A DNA stretch of 25,364 nt from positions 1-25,364 of the forward strand of contig JBFHES010000035.1 in assembly GCA_041584015.1 (NCBI GenBank). The letters are read 5' to 3'. The first letter of the stretch is position 1; each line of letters starts with the position of its first letter. Shown here piece after piece: positions 1 through 8,850 of the stretch. The notes beneath the pieces were generated by a model that did not search any database, was not told the origin of the DNA, and saw nothing but the letters and a program-made list of their open reading frames with translations. The DNA is from JBFHES01 sp041584015. Its GTDB lineage: Bacteria; Bacteroidota; Bacteroidia; Bacteroidales; M50B96. A program made the position numbers and the translations under genes.

Positions 1-3000
1 CCTCCTATTGAATCTGTCGTCTGACCATTATTCCATAGGTATGAATAAGGTAAAGTTCCACCACTTATGTCGGTATTTATAACACCATCGCTGCACGGCA
101 TGCAAGTAGGATTAATAATTACAGACTCGATATACATTGAATCAGGCTGTGTTATTAACACATGCGCAGAATCAGTTTGCCCCGCTGCGTCAGTTACTGT
201 CACCCAATACTCTCCAGCAGATAATCCAGAAATACTGTCGGTAGTTTCTCCTGTTGACCAAGTATAGGTGTATGGTGTTTGACCACCTGAGATCAGAACA
301 AATGCCGAACCATTACTCCCTTGATAACATGAAATGTTGTTTTGGTTGACATTTAAATTTAATGAAGTTAGGTAAGATGTGTCTTTGATACAACGGACAC
401 TAAATCCCTGATCTTTTGCATCAATTCCCGATAGAAGATATGAACTTGAAGCACCAATTCCTCTTCTTTCTGCTTGTAAGCTGTCAACTTCTGAGGAAGT
501 CCAAAACTGAGTCTCAGTACCAGAATGATAATAAACACCATTATATGCTCGATACCCGCCCGGTAATGCAGTAAATCCAAATTCATTTGTTGCTCCAATA
601 TTTGGATAATTCCAAATATTAGTACCAGTTGATTTAAGTTTTCCTCCAGCTATACTTATTCCACCTGCATAAGCAATCAAATCAGCCCATTCATTATTAC
701 TTGGAACGTGCCAACCAGTTGGACAAACCCCTTGAACCACTCCTGATAATAGGATTCCATTAGAAGAATTAACAACAGCAGCCCATGTGTATAATTTCCC
801 ATACAAATAGGCGATTGAAGTATCATACATAGAATATGCGGGATCATTGGCTCCCAGGTTTATCCAATCAAAATCCCCAATAATCTCTGGTATTTGTGAA
901 CCAGAGGAATAATGTGCAGATGCAAGATTTTCCTTCATCCAACATTGATTGCCAATTAAAACTGTATTATAAACATTGCCATCATAGTCTGTAACTGTTG
1001 ATGCACTAGGGCAAGGTTGCCCTAGTGTGCTTGTATCATGGATTGAAATATGGAATGTATCAATAGATGTACACCCAAAGCTGTCCATTACGTTGACCGA
1101 ATAAAATCCACTATCCGATAGACAATTAATTAAGTTCGTAGCTCCGGTTGACCAGAGTGCAGAAGAAAAGGACGTTGTCAAATCAAAGCAAACAGAATCT
1201 CCAAATAGAATAGTAGTATCAGTTCCTAAGTCAAGTGAAACTGTTGGATATAAATGCACATTGGCCATTTGAGACAGAATTGTTATGGTATCGTAGCTTA
1301 CTTCACAGTAATAATAACCTGTGTCTAAAGCCGAAACTGATGAAATTTCAAAAAGCGAAGAATCAGCACCTGAGATCTGTGAACCATTGAAATACCATTG
1401 GTAAGTAGAAGTTGAAAGGTTTGTTTGACAGGACAAGGTGACTGAATCGCCAATGCAGTTAAAAGAAGATATGGGGTGAGAAAGAATTGAAATGGAAGTA
1501 GTTGAGTTTTTAATACAACGAACAGAATAATAACCAAAATTCATTGTAGTTTGAATACTCTTTGAATTATAGTTTAATATAACATTTGAGTATCCTCCGC
1601 CTAATGACCAAAAATACCCCCGTTCGCCAATATAATTAAAACCCCCTGTATATTGGTGATAAGAAACCTCTATTCTCCCTCCAGGCAAAGCTGTAAATCC
1701 TGAAAGATTTGAAGCACCCGTATTCGGAGTATTCCAAAATTCATAGCCATTTTGTTTTAGATTGCCTCCAGCAAAGACTTCAGTACCAAGATTGTTTATT
1801 AAGTCTTCCCAATCAATTAAACTAGGGATATGCCAGTCATTAGGACAGATACCTTGTGGGTTGCTTAAGGAATCATACTGTACTATTTCATGCCAAGAAT
1901 ATAATCCACCAAATGTGTCACAATTGGCTGAGTCGTTATTATAGCAATGCTTCTCAATAATCCCATCATTATTATCAATATCATAAGATACCATATTGCC
2001 AACATCCAAATTTTCTTTCATCCAGCATTGTTCGCCAATCTGGACAGTATTGTATGTTTTTCCTGAATAATTAAAGTTTGGAATACCGGGACACGGGGTG
2101 TCCAATATGCTATCAATAAGATAAACATACACTGAGTCATAACTGGAACAACCAAAAATATCTGTTGCTTGGACATAATATCTTCCATTATCTTTAATAC
2201 AATATTCCAGGTTGTACTCATAATCTGAGTAAACCTCCCAATCAAATGAAAAACCTATCCAACTTGCATAAGTAAATGAATTACTTAAATCAAAGCACAA
2301 TGAATCCCCTTCTATAATGGTACTGTCATTGCCCAAATCAACAAATATTTTAGGATGAAACTGAATAATTGCTGTTTGTGAAAAAATAGAGGTCGTATCG
2401 TAGCTTACGTTACAATAGTATGATCCAGTATCAAGATAAGTTGCATAAGGTATATGATATAAATTTGATATTGCACCAGAAATAGGCATGTCTTGTAAAT
2501 ACCATTGAAAAGTTGCGGAAGGAATATTCGTTTCACACCTTAGTGTTATGGAATCGTGAGGACAGATTGTGGATGAATGAGGATGTTGAAAGATTGTAAG
2601 AATAATAGCTGAATCGAACAAGCATCTAACTGAGTGAGCTACCCAGGTTGGTGCAGCATCCCTAAATATTTTTGAGGAATTGGCACTTAGTATCCTTCTT
2701 TTTGCACTTGATGACGTATCAGTCGAACTGCTCCACCAATATCCCATCGTTCTTAACGTGCTAAATGATATATCAAATCCACCACCTGGCAGAGCCATAA
2801 ATCCTGATTGATTTGTTGCGCCCAAGTTTGGATTTAGCCAATATGCCAGCCCTGATTCTTTTAACTTCCCACCTTCATTTGTTCCCCGCCAACCTGTTGA
2901 GTCTACCTGTGACTGAACCATGCCCAAGTGAGTCTCTAAGTTTTTCCAATCCTGATCTTTTGGTAAATGCCATCCTTGAGGACAGATTCCCTGTGATTCT

Positions 3001-4860
3001 TCTTGATTTGTGTATTTCATCACCTCATTCCAAGAATATAGACCTCCGTATATATTGCAATTTGATGCTAAGTTGCTGTAGCAGTATTTCTCAACATTAT
3101 TATTGTTTGCCTGATCTTGAGAACTATTTATCATTGAACCAACATTAAGGTTTTCCTTCATCCAGCATTGGTTTCCGATTAATACTGTATTATAAATGTT
3201 CCCATCTATATCAACAACTGTTGAATCCACACAAAGGAATGAACTAACAGTAATATAATTAACTCGGGTAAGTGTGTCTGAAGTTTGACTGTCACTTATT
3301 AATAATGAGACAGTATATATACCAGGACTTTGATAAAGATGATAAGGGTTTGATTGAACGGACGTAATTCCATCTCCAAAATCCCAAGCCCAGCTAATTG
3401 TGTTTCCTGTACTATGGTTTACAAATTGGATTGAATCTCCGAGTGAAAGTAGCGTTTCTGATGCTGTGAAATCTGCTTTTAATACCGAAGATTGTGAAAG
3501 CTTTAGGGTGAAAGCATCTCCATAAGAATACGATTGTGAAACAGCAGATATTATAGCAACTGGCCCATTTGGGTTAAAATCGACTTGCCCACTAAAATTA
3601 CCAGTAACAAATACATTTCCTGACCCATCAATTGCCAAGTCATTTGCTAAATCTCTATTGCCAGCACCGATTCTCTTTGCCCAAAGGAAATTGCCAATTG
3701 AGTCATACTTGGCTATAAAAATATCATTGTTTCCTCCGTCAGAGGTGAGATTAAGAACAGTTGAACCTGGATCGAAATCAATTGTACCTGCAAAACTCCC
3801 ACATATGTAAATATTATTGTTAACATCTGTGGCAATCGCATTAATTTTATCCCAGTAGAAATCGCCAAGTACCATAATCCATGAAAAATTGCCATTAATA
3901 TCTAGTTTGGATAAAAAGGAGGTATGATTCTGAGATGAAAGATTAGATACACCGGATCCCGGATCAAAATCTGCGGTCCCAAGAAAGAGTCCAGCGGTAT
4001 ACACATTTCCAAAATCATCAACCGTAATAGCAACGCCAATACTATCTGTGTTTATAAAACTTTTAGCCCAAATAAAGCCACCCGAGGTATCCATTTTTAA
4101 GACGAATGCATCACCTATAGAACCTGATGTTAGATTATATTCTGCGGTATCTGGATTAAAGTCCACGGTTCCAGTAAATAATCCAGTTGCATACAAATTT
4201 CCACTAGCATCCAATGCAAGACTATTGCCTGAATGAGATATAAGAAAATCTATAGTATTCAGCCATTTGATATTTCCTAAGTAGTCAATCTTTCTTATGC
4301 CTCCCGCACCTAGGAGGAAAATGTTATTTACGCTATCGGTACAAACTGAGACTCCTCCATGATTTGCATCTCCATCAAAACTATCGACCCAAACAAATTC
4401 ACCCAATGTATCAAGTTTTAAAATGAAAATGTCATTTATTCCATTAGAACTTAGCACATAAAGACCAGGTCCCGGATTAAAATCAACACTTCCGCGATAA
4501 GATCCGGAGAGGACTATGTTTCCATTTGAGTCAATATCCATTGAATGTGCTAAGACCTTCTGAGTTCCGCCGATCGTTTTGACCCAAATGAAATCACCTT
4601 GAGAATCAAGTTTTACTATAAAAGCATCTTGATCGCCATTGGACATTTGGAAGTAATATCCAGCGCCGGGATCAAAATCAACAGTCCCAGAATAACTCCC
4701 TGAGATGTATATATTTCCTTCTGAATCATATGCAACTGATTTGCCTTCGTCATTTCCAGTCCCACCAAATCCAACTGCCCATTCAAATTGTGGATTTTGA
4801 GCATTCAAACTTATTGGTAGCCATAAAAGGCTAAGTAAAAGAATATTTGTGATTTTCATA
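1..4860 (-). CDS. Giant secreted multidomain surface protein, C-terminus beyond the window
   Basis: Translating the minus strand from the ATG at 4860 gives one open frame of 1620 codons to the left edge with no stop, so the gene is partial at its 3' end. Seen in order: a signal peptide (about residues 1-20, ending LNAQ); seven repeats of the form G-x-(F/Y)-x-G-x-(V/A/I)-D-F-(D/N)-P, one of them degenerate, at about residues 25-450, fitting a seven-bladed SBBP-like propeller; a PKD domain (about 457-525, with WAWDFGDG); three FISUMP (Fibrobacter succinogenes major paralogous) domains at about 540-744, 922-1116 and 1284-1489, each with IG(N/E)QCWMKENL near its start; Ig-like and WSTG-type linkers between them; and one full plus one partial SprB repeat at the end. 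Such proteins are exported in Bacteroidota and usually end in a T9SS sorting domain, here presumably off the window. Adhesion or another surface role is inference; no catalytic motif was seen. Confidence 0.9.
928..3200 (-). repeat. Three tandem FISUMP-Ig modules inside the surface gene
   Basis: The DNA encoding the start of each FISUMP domain is nearly identical in three places. The plus-strand stretches beginning at 928, 2011 and 3151 all read ttttc(c/t)ttcatcca followed by a conserved stretch ending near ctgtattataaa, least conserved in the middle copy. The spacings of 1083 and 1140 bases are whole codons (361 and 380). Each unit contains a FISUMP domain, an Ig-like domain and a linker with LG(N/T)D(S/T)TI and GDS(L/V)CFDL, so this looks like intragenic module duplication. 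Confidence 0.8.
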
Positions 4861-5193
4861 ATTAGTTATGTTTCTGAAGGTGTGAAAATTTTCTAAAATT
4901 CATAGATACTACTAGCACGCACATCATTCCTAAACTCCACATATCTAGTTGTTACTCATCTGTTCAAATATTTCGGTGCTATAAGAATTTAGTTATGCTA
5001 ATCAATTTCTTTTAGCCATGCTCATTACTTGACGAAGAACTTTTCGACTGCTTCACCCAAAGAGGCAAAAATGGAAGCTTACACCAAGTTTTTGGTATAG
5101 TATAATGGAAGCTTGTTTCATTACTGAAAGCATAAATCATTTGAAAGTTCATACCTAAAATATTTCGTAACTGCTTATTGCTGTTGTGAGAGC

Positions 5194-5236
5194 AGCATTG
5201 CCTAGTTGACATTAACAAGATGTAACGTGCAATGCT
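5194..5236. other. Imperfect two-part hairpin
   Basis: agcattgc (5194-5201) is the exact reverse complement of gcaatgct (5229-5236). Inside it, gttgacat pairs with atgtaac with a single bulged g, around the loop taacaag. A competing 5-6 bp hairpin (tgctg at 5179-5183 with cagca at 5193-5197) overlaps its left arm. There is no T-run beside it, so it is not an obvious terminator. Function unknown. Confidence 0.45.
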
Positions 5237-5456
5237 TTTAGTAGGAATAAAATTACTATTTACAAAAGTCTTGTCATCACGAATCTAAATTATTTTGCGT
5301 CAACCATCACTATTAATATAGATTCTAAGTAATTGTCTGAATATGGACATAAAAAAAACTAAACCACGGGATATGTCAAGTTATCCAATCTTCAGAAGAA
5401 AGGAATAGTGAACAAATTTGATGGAATTTGAGAAGAAAAGAAAGATTGTGAGAATG

Positions 5457-5496
5457 GGTACAACAAAATGGTCAAAAGTTGTACCTATGTTGTACC
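5457..5496. repeat. Three 8-base GGTACAAC/GTTGTACC boxes
   Basis: GGTACAAC lies at 5457-5464, and its exact reverse complement GTTGTACC lies at 5478-5485 and again at 5489-5496. The cluster lies on the 3' side of tRNA-Leu, just past its terminator. It could be a protein-binding site, such as integrase arm sites or an operator, or relic sequence; no integrase gene is present in the window. Confidence 0.5.
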
Positions 5497-5501
5497 AAAA
5501 C

Positions 5502-5528
5502 AAAAAAACCCGACTCGTAAAAGTCGGC
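5502..5528 (-). terminator. Rho-independent terminator of tRNA-Leu
   Basis: On the minus strand a 6 bp stem (AGTCGG/CCGACT on the plus strand, 5510-5515 with 5522-5527) closes a 6-base loop and is followed by a G and seven T (5502-5508). It starts about seven bases after the tRNA-Leu 3' end. Confidence 0.85.
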
Positions 5529-5534
5529 TTTCTG

Positions 5535-5619
5535 TACCCGGGGCCGGGATCGAACCGGCACGACCGCAAAGGTCACTGGATTTTAAGTCCAGCGCGTCTA
5601 CCAATTCCGCCACCTGGGC
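5535..5619 (-). tRNA. tRNA-Leu, anticodon TAA
   Basis: The minus strand folds as a class II tRNA of 85 bases. The anticodon loop CTTAAAA is held by a CTGGA/TCCAG stem, so the anticodon is TAA. It has the long variable arm of tRNA-Leu and a perfect GCCGG/CCGGC T-stem with TTCGATC loop. The acceptor stem GCCCAGG/CCCGGGT has the usual G-T pair 1-72 of tRNA-Leu(TAA) and one A-C mismatch at 5-68. CCA is not encoded; the base at 5535 is the discriminator A. It is probably transcribed with the tRNA-Gly gene upstream. Confidence 0.95.
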
Positions 5620-5665
5620 TTAACAAATTAATGTTAAAAACATCTTTCAATTCTTTTAAGAACGT

Positions 5666-5692
5666 GCGGCCTGTTTTTAACAAACAGGCCGC
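5666..5692 (-). terminator. Strong hairpin between tRNA-Gly and tRNA-Leu
   Basis: gcggcctgttt (5666-5676) and aaacaggccgc (5682-5692) form a perfect 11 bp stem with a 5-base loop, 13 bases after the tRNA-Gly 3' end. On the minus strand it is not followed by a clean T-run, so it may be a partial terminator or a processing element rather than a full stop. Like the terminator after tRNA-Leu it is preceded by AGAAAGC on the minus strand. Confidence 0.6.
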
Positions 5693-5705
5693 TTTCTAAA
5701 ACTTG

Positions 5706-5778
<73 letters not shown>

Positions 5779-5803
5779 GTGTTTTACTCTTGTTTTGAGA
5801 CTG

Positions 5804-5834
5804 CAAATGTAAGCAACTTTTCTTTTCCTACAAA
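5804..5834 (-). promoter_or_regulatory. Bacteroidota-type promoter of the tRNA-Gly/tRNA-Leu unit
   Basis: Read on the minus strand, TTTG (5834-5831), exactly 19 bases, then TACATTTG (5811-5804) match the Bacteroidota sigma-ABfr consensus TTTG-N19/20-TAnnTTTG with no mismatch. The expected transcription start is about 20 bases ahead of the tRNA-Gly 5' end. Confidence 0.85.
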
Positions 5835-5951
5835 CAATCTTAGCGCATTTTTTAAAGAAAAATTTAAGATTTTTTTCGCTGTCTTTTACGTAGCGAATCT
5901 ACCTATTTGAATGTCAATAAAAAACGCACATTGCAGCAGTTTCAATTTTTC

Positions 5952-8573
5952 TTATTTTTTTAATCCGATCAACTTCTTAATCTCATTAATCTTGTTCAAT
6001 GCCTCTATTGGGGTCAGATTATTAATATCAAGGTTAGCTATTTCTTTTCTTATCTGTGTTAAAACCGGATCATCCAATTGAAAAAAGCTCAACTGATACC
6101 CCTCTCTTTGTGTTCCGATTGTTTCCCCCGGCTTGGCTAACTCCTGATTCTCCTGCACTTTTTCCAATTCACCCAGAATTTCATTGGCTCGCGCTACAAC
6201 ACTTTTCGGCATTCCCGCCATTTGTGCCACATGAATACCAAAACTATGGGCACTTCCTCCTGGTTTTAGTTTACGCAGAAATATAATCTTATTATCAATC
6301 TCCTTTACCGACACATTAAAATTACGTATGCGATTAAAGGATTTCTCCATCTCATTTAACTCATGATAGTGTGTTGCAAAAAGCGTTTTAGCTTTAAACT
6401 TCGGATGTTCATGAATGTACTCAGCAATTGCCCATGCAATTGAAATCCCATCATAAGTGCTGGTTCCTCGCCCAAGCTCATCAAGTAAAATCAAACTCCG
6501 CGACGACAAATTATTCAAGATACTTGCTGCCTCGTTCATTTCCACCATAAAGGTTGATTCGCCGAGGGCGATGTTATCTGATGCGCCAACACGTGTAAAT
6601 ATTTTATCAACATAACCAATCTTTGCCGACTCGGCTGGCACATAACTACCCACTTGTGCCAGCAAAACAATGAGGGCTGTTTGCCTTAACAAAGCCGATT
6701 TACCAGCCATGTTTGGCCCGGTAATAATAATTATTTGCTGATGATCACGATCCAGTAACACATCATTTGAGATATACTCTTCACCTGGTGGCAACTGACG
6801 TTCAATAACAGGATGGCGGCCTTGTTTAATATCAATAACCTCGGTATTGTTAATCTCAGGCTTTACATAATTATATTCTTGAGCAATAGTTGCAAACGAA
6901 AGCAAACAGTCAATTTTAGCTACCAACGCAGCATTTAGCTGAAATGCAGGAATGAACTCGAAAAGGCCAGCCACTAGATTAGCAAACAGCTGCCCTTCCA
7001 ATACATGGATTTTTTCCTCAGCACCTAAAATTTTTGATTCATATTCTTTAAGCTCCTCAGTAATATATCGCTCGGCATTAACCAGTGTTTGTTTCCTAAT
7101 CCATGTTTCCGGCACTTTATCCTTATGGGTATTTCTTACCTCAATATAATAGCCAAACACATTATTGAAACTAATCTTAAGTGATGGTATTCCAGTAGCT
7201 GCAATCTCTCGTTCCTGAATTTGTCTCAGATAATCCTTACCAGAATAGGCAATACTTCTTAGCTCATCAAGTTCGTTAGAAACACCCGCAGCCATTACTC
7301 CACCTTTTACAAGTGCAGTTGGGGCATCCTCACTAATTTCACGTTCAATCTTCTCCCTAACCGATTTACATTTATTTATTTGATCACCAACAGCCTTTAA
7401 ACTCTCATTAGTGCTTTGTTCGCAAACATCTTTAATAGGATCAATTGAGACGAGTGCATTCTTTAATTGATTAACCTCTCGTGGATTAATTCTACCCACA
7501 GCTATTTTCGACACCAATCGCTCTAAGTCGCCTATTTGCTTTACATGACTTTCAATCTGCGCTTTAATATCTTCTTCCTGAATAAAATGCTCAACCACAT
7601 TTAAACGATCGTTTATTGGCTGAATATCCTTTAAAGGCAATGCAACCCATCGCTTCATCAAACGCGATCCCATTGGAGAAATAGTACGATCTACCACATC
7701 CATAAAGTTATAAGAGCCCGGATGCAATGAATTGAACAACTCCAGGTTTCGAAGCGTAAATCGATCTAACCACACATAATGATCCTCTTCAATCCTGCTA
7801 AGTGCAGTAATATGACTTGTACGATCATGTTGTGTTAAATCGAGATAATGCAGCACCGAACCGCTGGCAATAACACCATGCGGCAGGTTATGTATACCAA
7901 ACCCCTTTAATGATTTAGTCTGAAACTGCTTGAGCAGGCGATCTTTTGCAGAATCCTCTGAAAAAGCCCAATCCTCTAGCGGGTATGTATAAAAACGAGT
8001 ACCAAACAATTCGTTAAACTGTTGGCGCTTGCTTCTTTCGAACAACACTTCTTTTGGCTGGAAGCTCTGCAATAATTTATCAATATACTCGAAGCTACCT
8101 TCTGCAGTTAAAAACTCACCAGTTGAAATATCAAGAAAAGCTACACCAGCAAGATTCTTAGTAAGATGTACACTTGCCAAAAAGTTATTTTCTCGATGAT
8201 CCAGAATATTATCGTTGATTGAAACACCTGGAGTTACAAGTTCGGTAACACCGCGCTTTACAATCTTCTTTGTTGTTTTAGGATCTTCGAGCTGCTCACA
8301 AATAGCAACGCGCTGCCCGGCACGAACCAGTTTCGGCAAATACGTATCCAGGGCATGATGAGGAAATCCGGCAAGTTCAATAAACTGAGCTGCCCCATTA
8401 GCTCGTCGCGTTAAGGTAATACCTAAAATTCCGGCGGCCTTTATAGCATCCTCAGAGAATGTTTCGTAAAAATCACCAACTCGAAACAACAGTATTGCAT
8501 CAGGGAATTTTGCCTTAATGCTGTTGTATTGCTTCATTAACGGGGTTTTCACAATCTCCTTCTTAGCAGCCAT
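5952..8573 (-). CDS. mutS: DNA mismatch repair protein MutS
   Basis: This 873-residue protein, close to the family's usual length, recognises mismatches and starts methyl-independent or strand-directed repair with MutL. Seen: the mismatch-reading F-x-E motif (F35-Y36-E37 in GDFYETF) in the N-terminal domain, then connector, lever and clamp regions, then the ABC-type ATPase with Walker A GPNMAGKS (619-626), Walker B LILLDELGRGTS (D698, E699) and ATHYHEL. QLSFF at 827-831 fits a beta-clamp-binding site. The start is chosen at MAAKK. An in-frame ATG lies six bases upstream at 8579, and a longer frame from 8621 is unlikely because it would begin upstream of the -7 box at 8598-8605. The gene stands alone on its strand, with the tRNA unit behind it. 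Confidence 0.97.
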   Translation of the reverse strand: MAAKKEIVKTPLMKQYNSIKAKFPDAILLFRVGDFYETFSEDAIKAAGILGITLTRRANGAAQFIELAGFPHHALDTYLPKLVRAGQRVAICEQLEDPKTTKKIVKRGVTELVTPGVSINDNILDHRENNFLASVHLTKNLAGVAFLDISTGEFLTAEGSFEYIDKLLQSFQPKEVLFERSKRQQFNELFGTRFYTYPLEDWAFSEDSAKDRLLKQFQTKSLKGFGIHNLPHGVIASGSVLHYLDLTQHDRTSHITALSRIEEDHYVWLDRFTLRNLELFNSLHPGSYNFMDVVDRTISPMGSRLMKRWVALPLKDIQPINDRLNVVEHFIQEEDIKAQIESHVKQIGDLERLVSKIAVGRINPREVNQLKNALVSIDPIKDVCEQSTNESLKAVGDQINKCKSVREKIEREISEDAPTALVKGGVMAAGVSNELDELRSIAYSGKDYLRQIQEREIAATGIPSLKISFNNVFGYYIEVRNTHKDKVPETWIRKQTLVNAERYITEELKEYESKILGAEEKIHVLEGQLFANLVAGLFEFIPAFQLNAALVAKIDCLLSFATIAQEYNYVKPEINNTEVIDIKQGRHPVIERQLPPGEEYISNDVLLDRDHQQIIIITGPNMAGKSALLRQTALIVLLAQVGSYVPAESAKIGYVDKIFTRVGASDNIALGESTFMVEMNEAASILNNLSSRSLILLDELGRGTSTYDGISIAWAIAEYIHEHPKFKAKTLFATHYHELNEMEKSFNRIRNFNVSVKEIDNKIIFLRKLKPGGSAHSFGIHVAQMAGMPKSVVARANEILGELEKVQENQELAKPGETIGTQREGYQLSFFQLDDPVLTQIRKEIANLDINNLTPIEALNKINEIKKLIGLKK

Positions 8574-8597
8574 TTTCATCAAATATTTTGTGGATTG

Positions 8598-8605
8598 CAA
8601 AGATA
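8598..8605 (-). promoter_or_regulatory. -7 box ahead of mutS
   Basis: The minus strand reads TATCTTTG, a perfect TAnnTTTG box. No TTTG is found at the expected -33 spacing. A start site just after it would leave a leader of about 12-20 bases and rules out the ATG at 8621. Confidence 0.55.
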
Positions 8606-8780
8606 AAAAAATCAATCCCAATTAAGAGTTCAGTTATTAACCGATTAAAGTATATGACTCTAATAAGCCTATCTTTCGCTCCACCTACCCCGCCCAAGCG
8701 TCATCAAGCAAATTGCTACTTATTGAATAAGATTTTTCGGAACCGAACGGAGACCAGATTTTCAGATCAATTGATTGTAT

Positions 8781-8809
8781 AAAAAAAACAGCCATCGGAT
8801 AAATGGCTG
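8781..8809 (-). terminator. Rho-independent terminator after the 8851-9981 gene
   Basis: cagccat (8789-8795) pairs with atggctg (8803-8809). On the minus strand the hairpin is followed by eight T (8788-8781). It lies about 40 bases past the stop codon at 8851. A separate palindrome, taagatt-a-aatctta (8839-8853), overlaps that stop codon. Confidence 0.85.
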
Positions 8810-8850
8810 CTCTTCAAAAAAAAAATGCATGTAATAATTAAGATTAAATC

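Larger units (their letters stand above)
4861..5534. other. Non-coding stretch between the surface gene and tRNA-Leu
   Basis: I find no convincing gene in this 674-base region. Short frames on either strand have no recognisable family, and one of them reads into the tRNA. It holds a two-part hairpin (5194-5236), a direct repeat aatggaagctt at 5070-5080 and 5104-5114, a cluster of three GTTGTACC-type boxes (5457-5496) and the tRNA-Leu terminator (5502-5528). No good TAnnTTTG promoter box was found ahead of the surface gene at 4860; the nearest is AATATTTG (minus) at 4965-4972, which lacks the leading T. Confidence 0.7.

Noticed and set aside
2813..3148. 111-codon plus-strand frame
   Set aside because: It lies wholly opposite the continuous surface-protein frame, whose domains cover this stretch.
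5194..5236. Integron attC-like site
   Set aside because: The hairpin suggested it, but I find no GTTRRRY/RYYYAAC core boxes at its ends and no integron integrase.
5418..5699. 93-codon plus-strand frame, and a 62-codon minus-strand frame at 5381-5569
   Set aside because: Both run through the tRNA-Leu gene and its terminator; the apparent protein is translated tRNA. The short piece before the tRNA has no recognisable family, so I do not call a truncated integrase.
8574..8621. Longer MutS starting at 8621
   Set aside because: The extra residues match nothing in MutS, and the perfect -7 box at 8598-8605 would lie inside the coding sequence.
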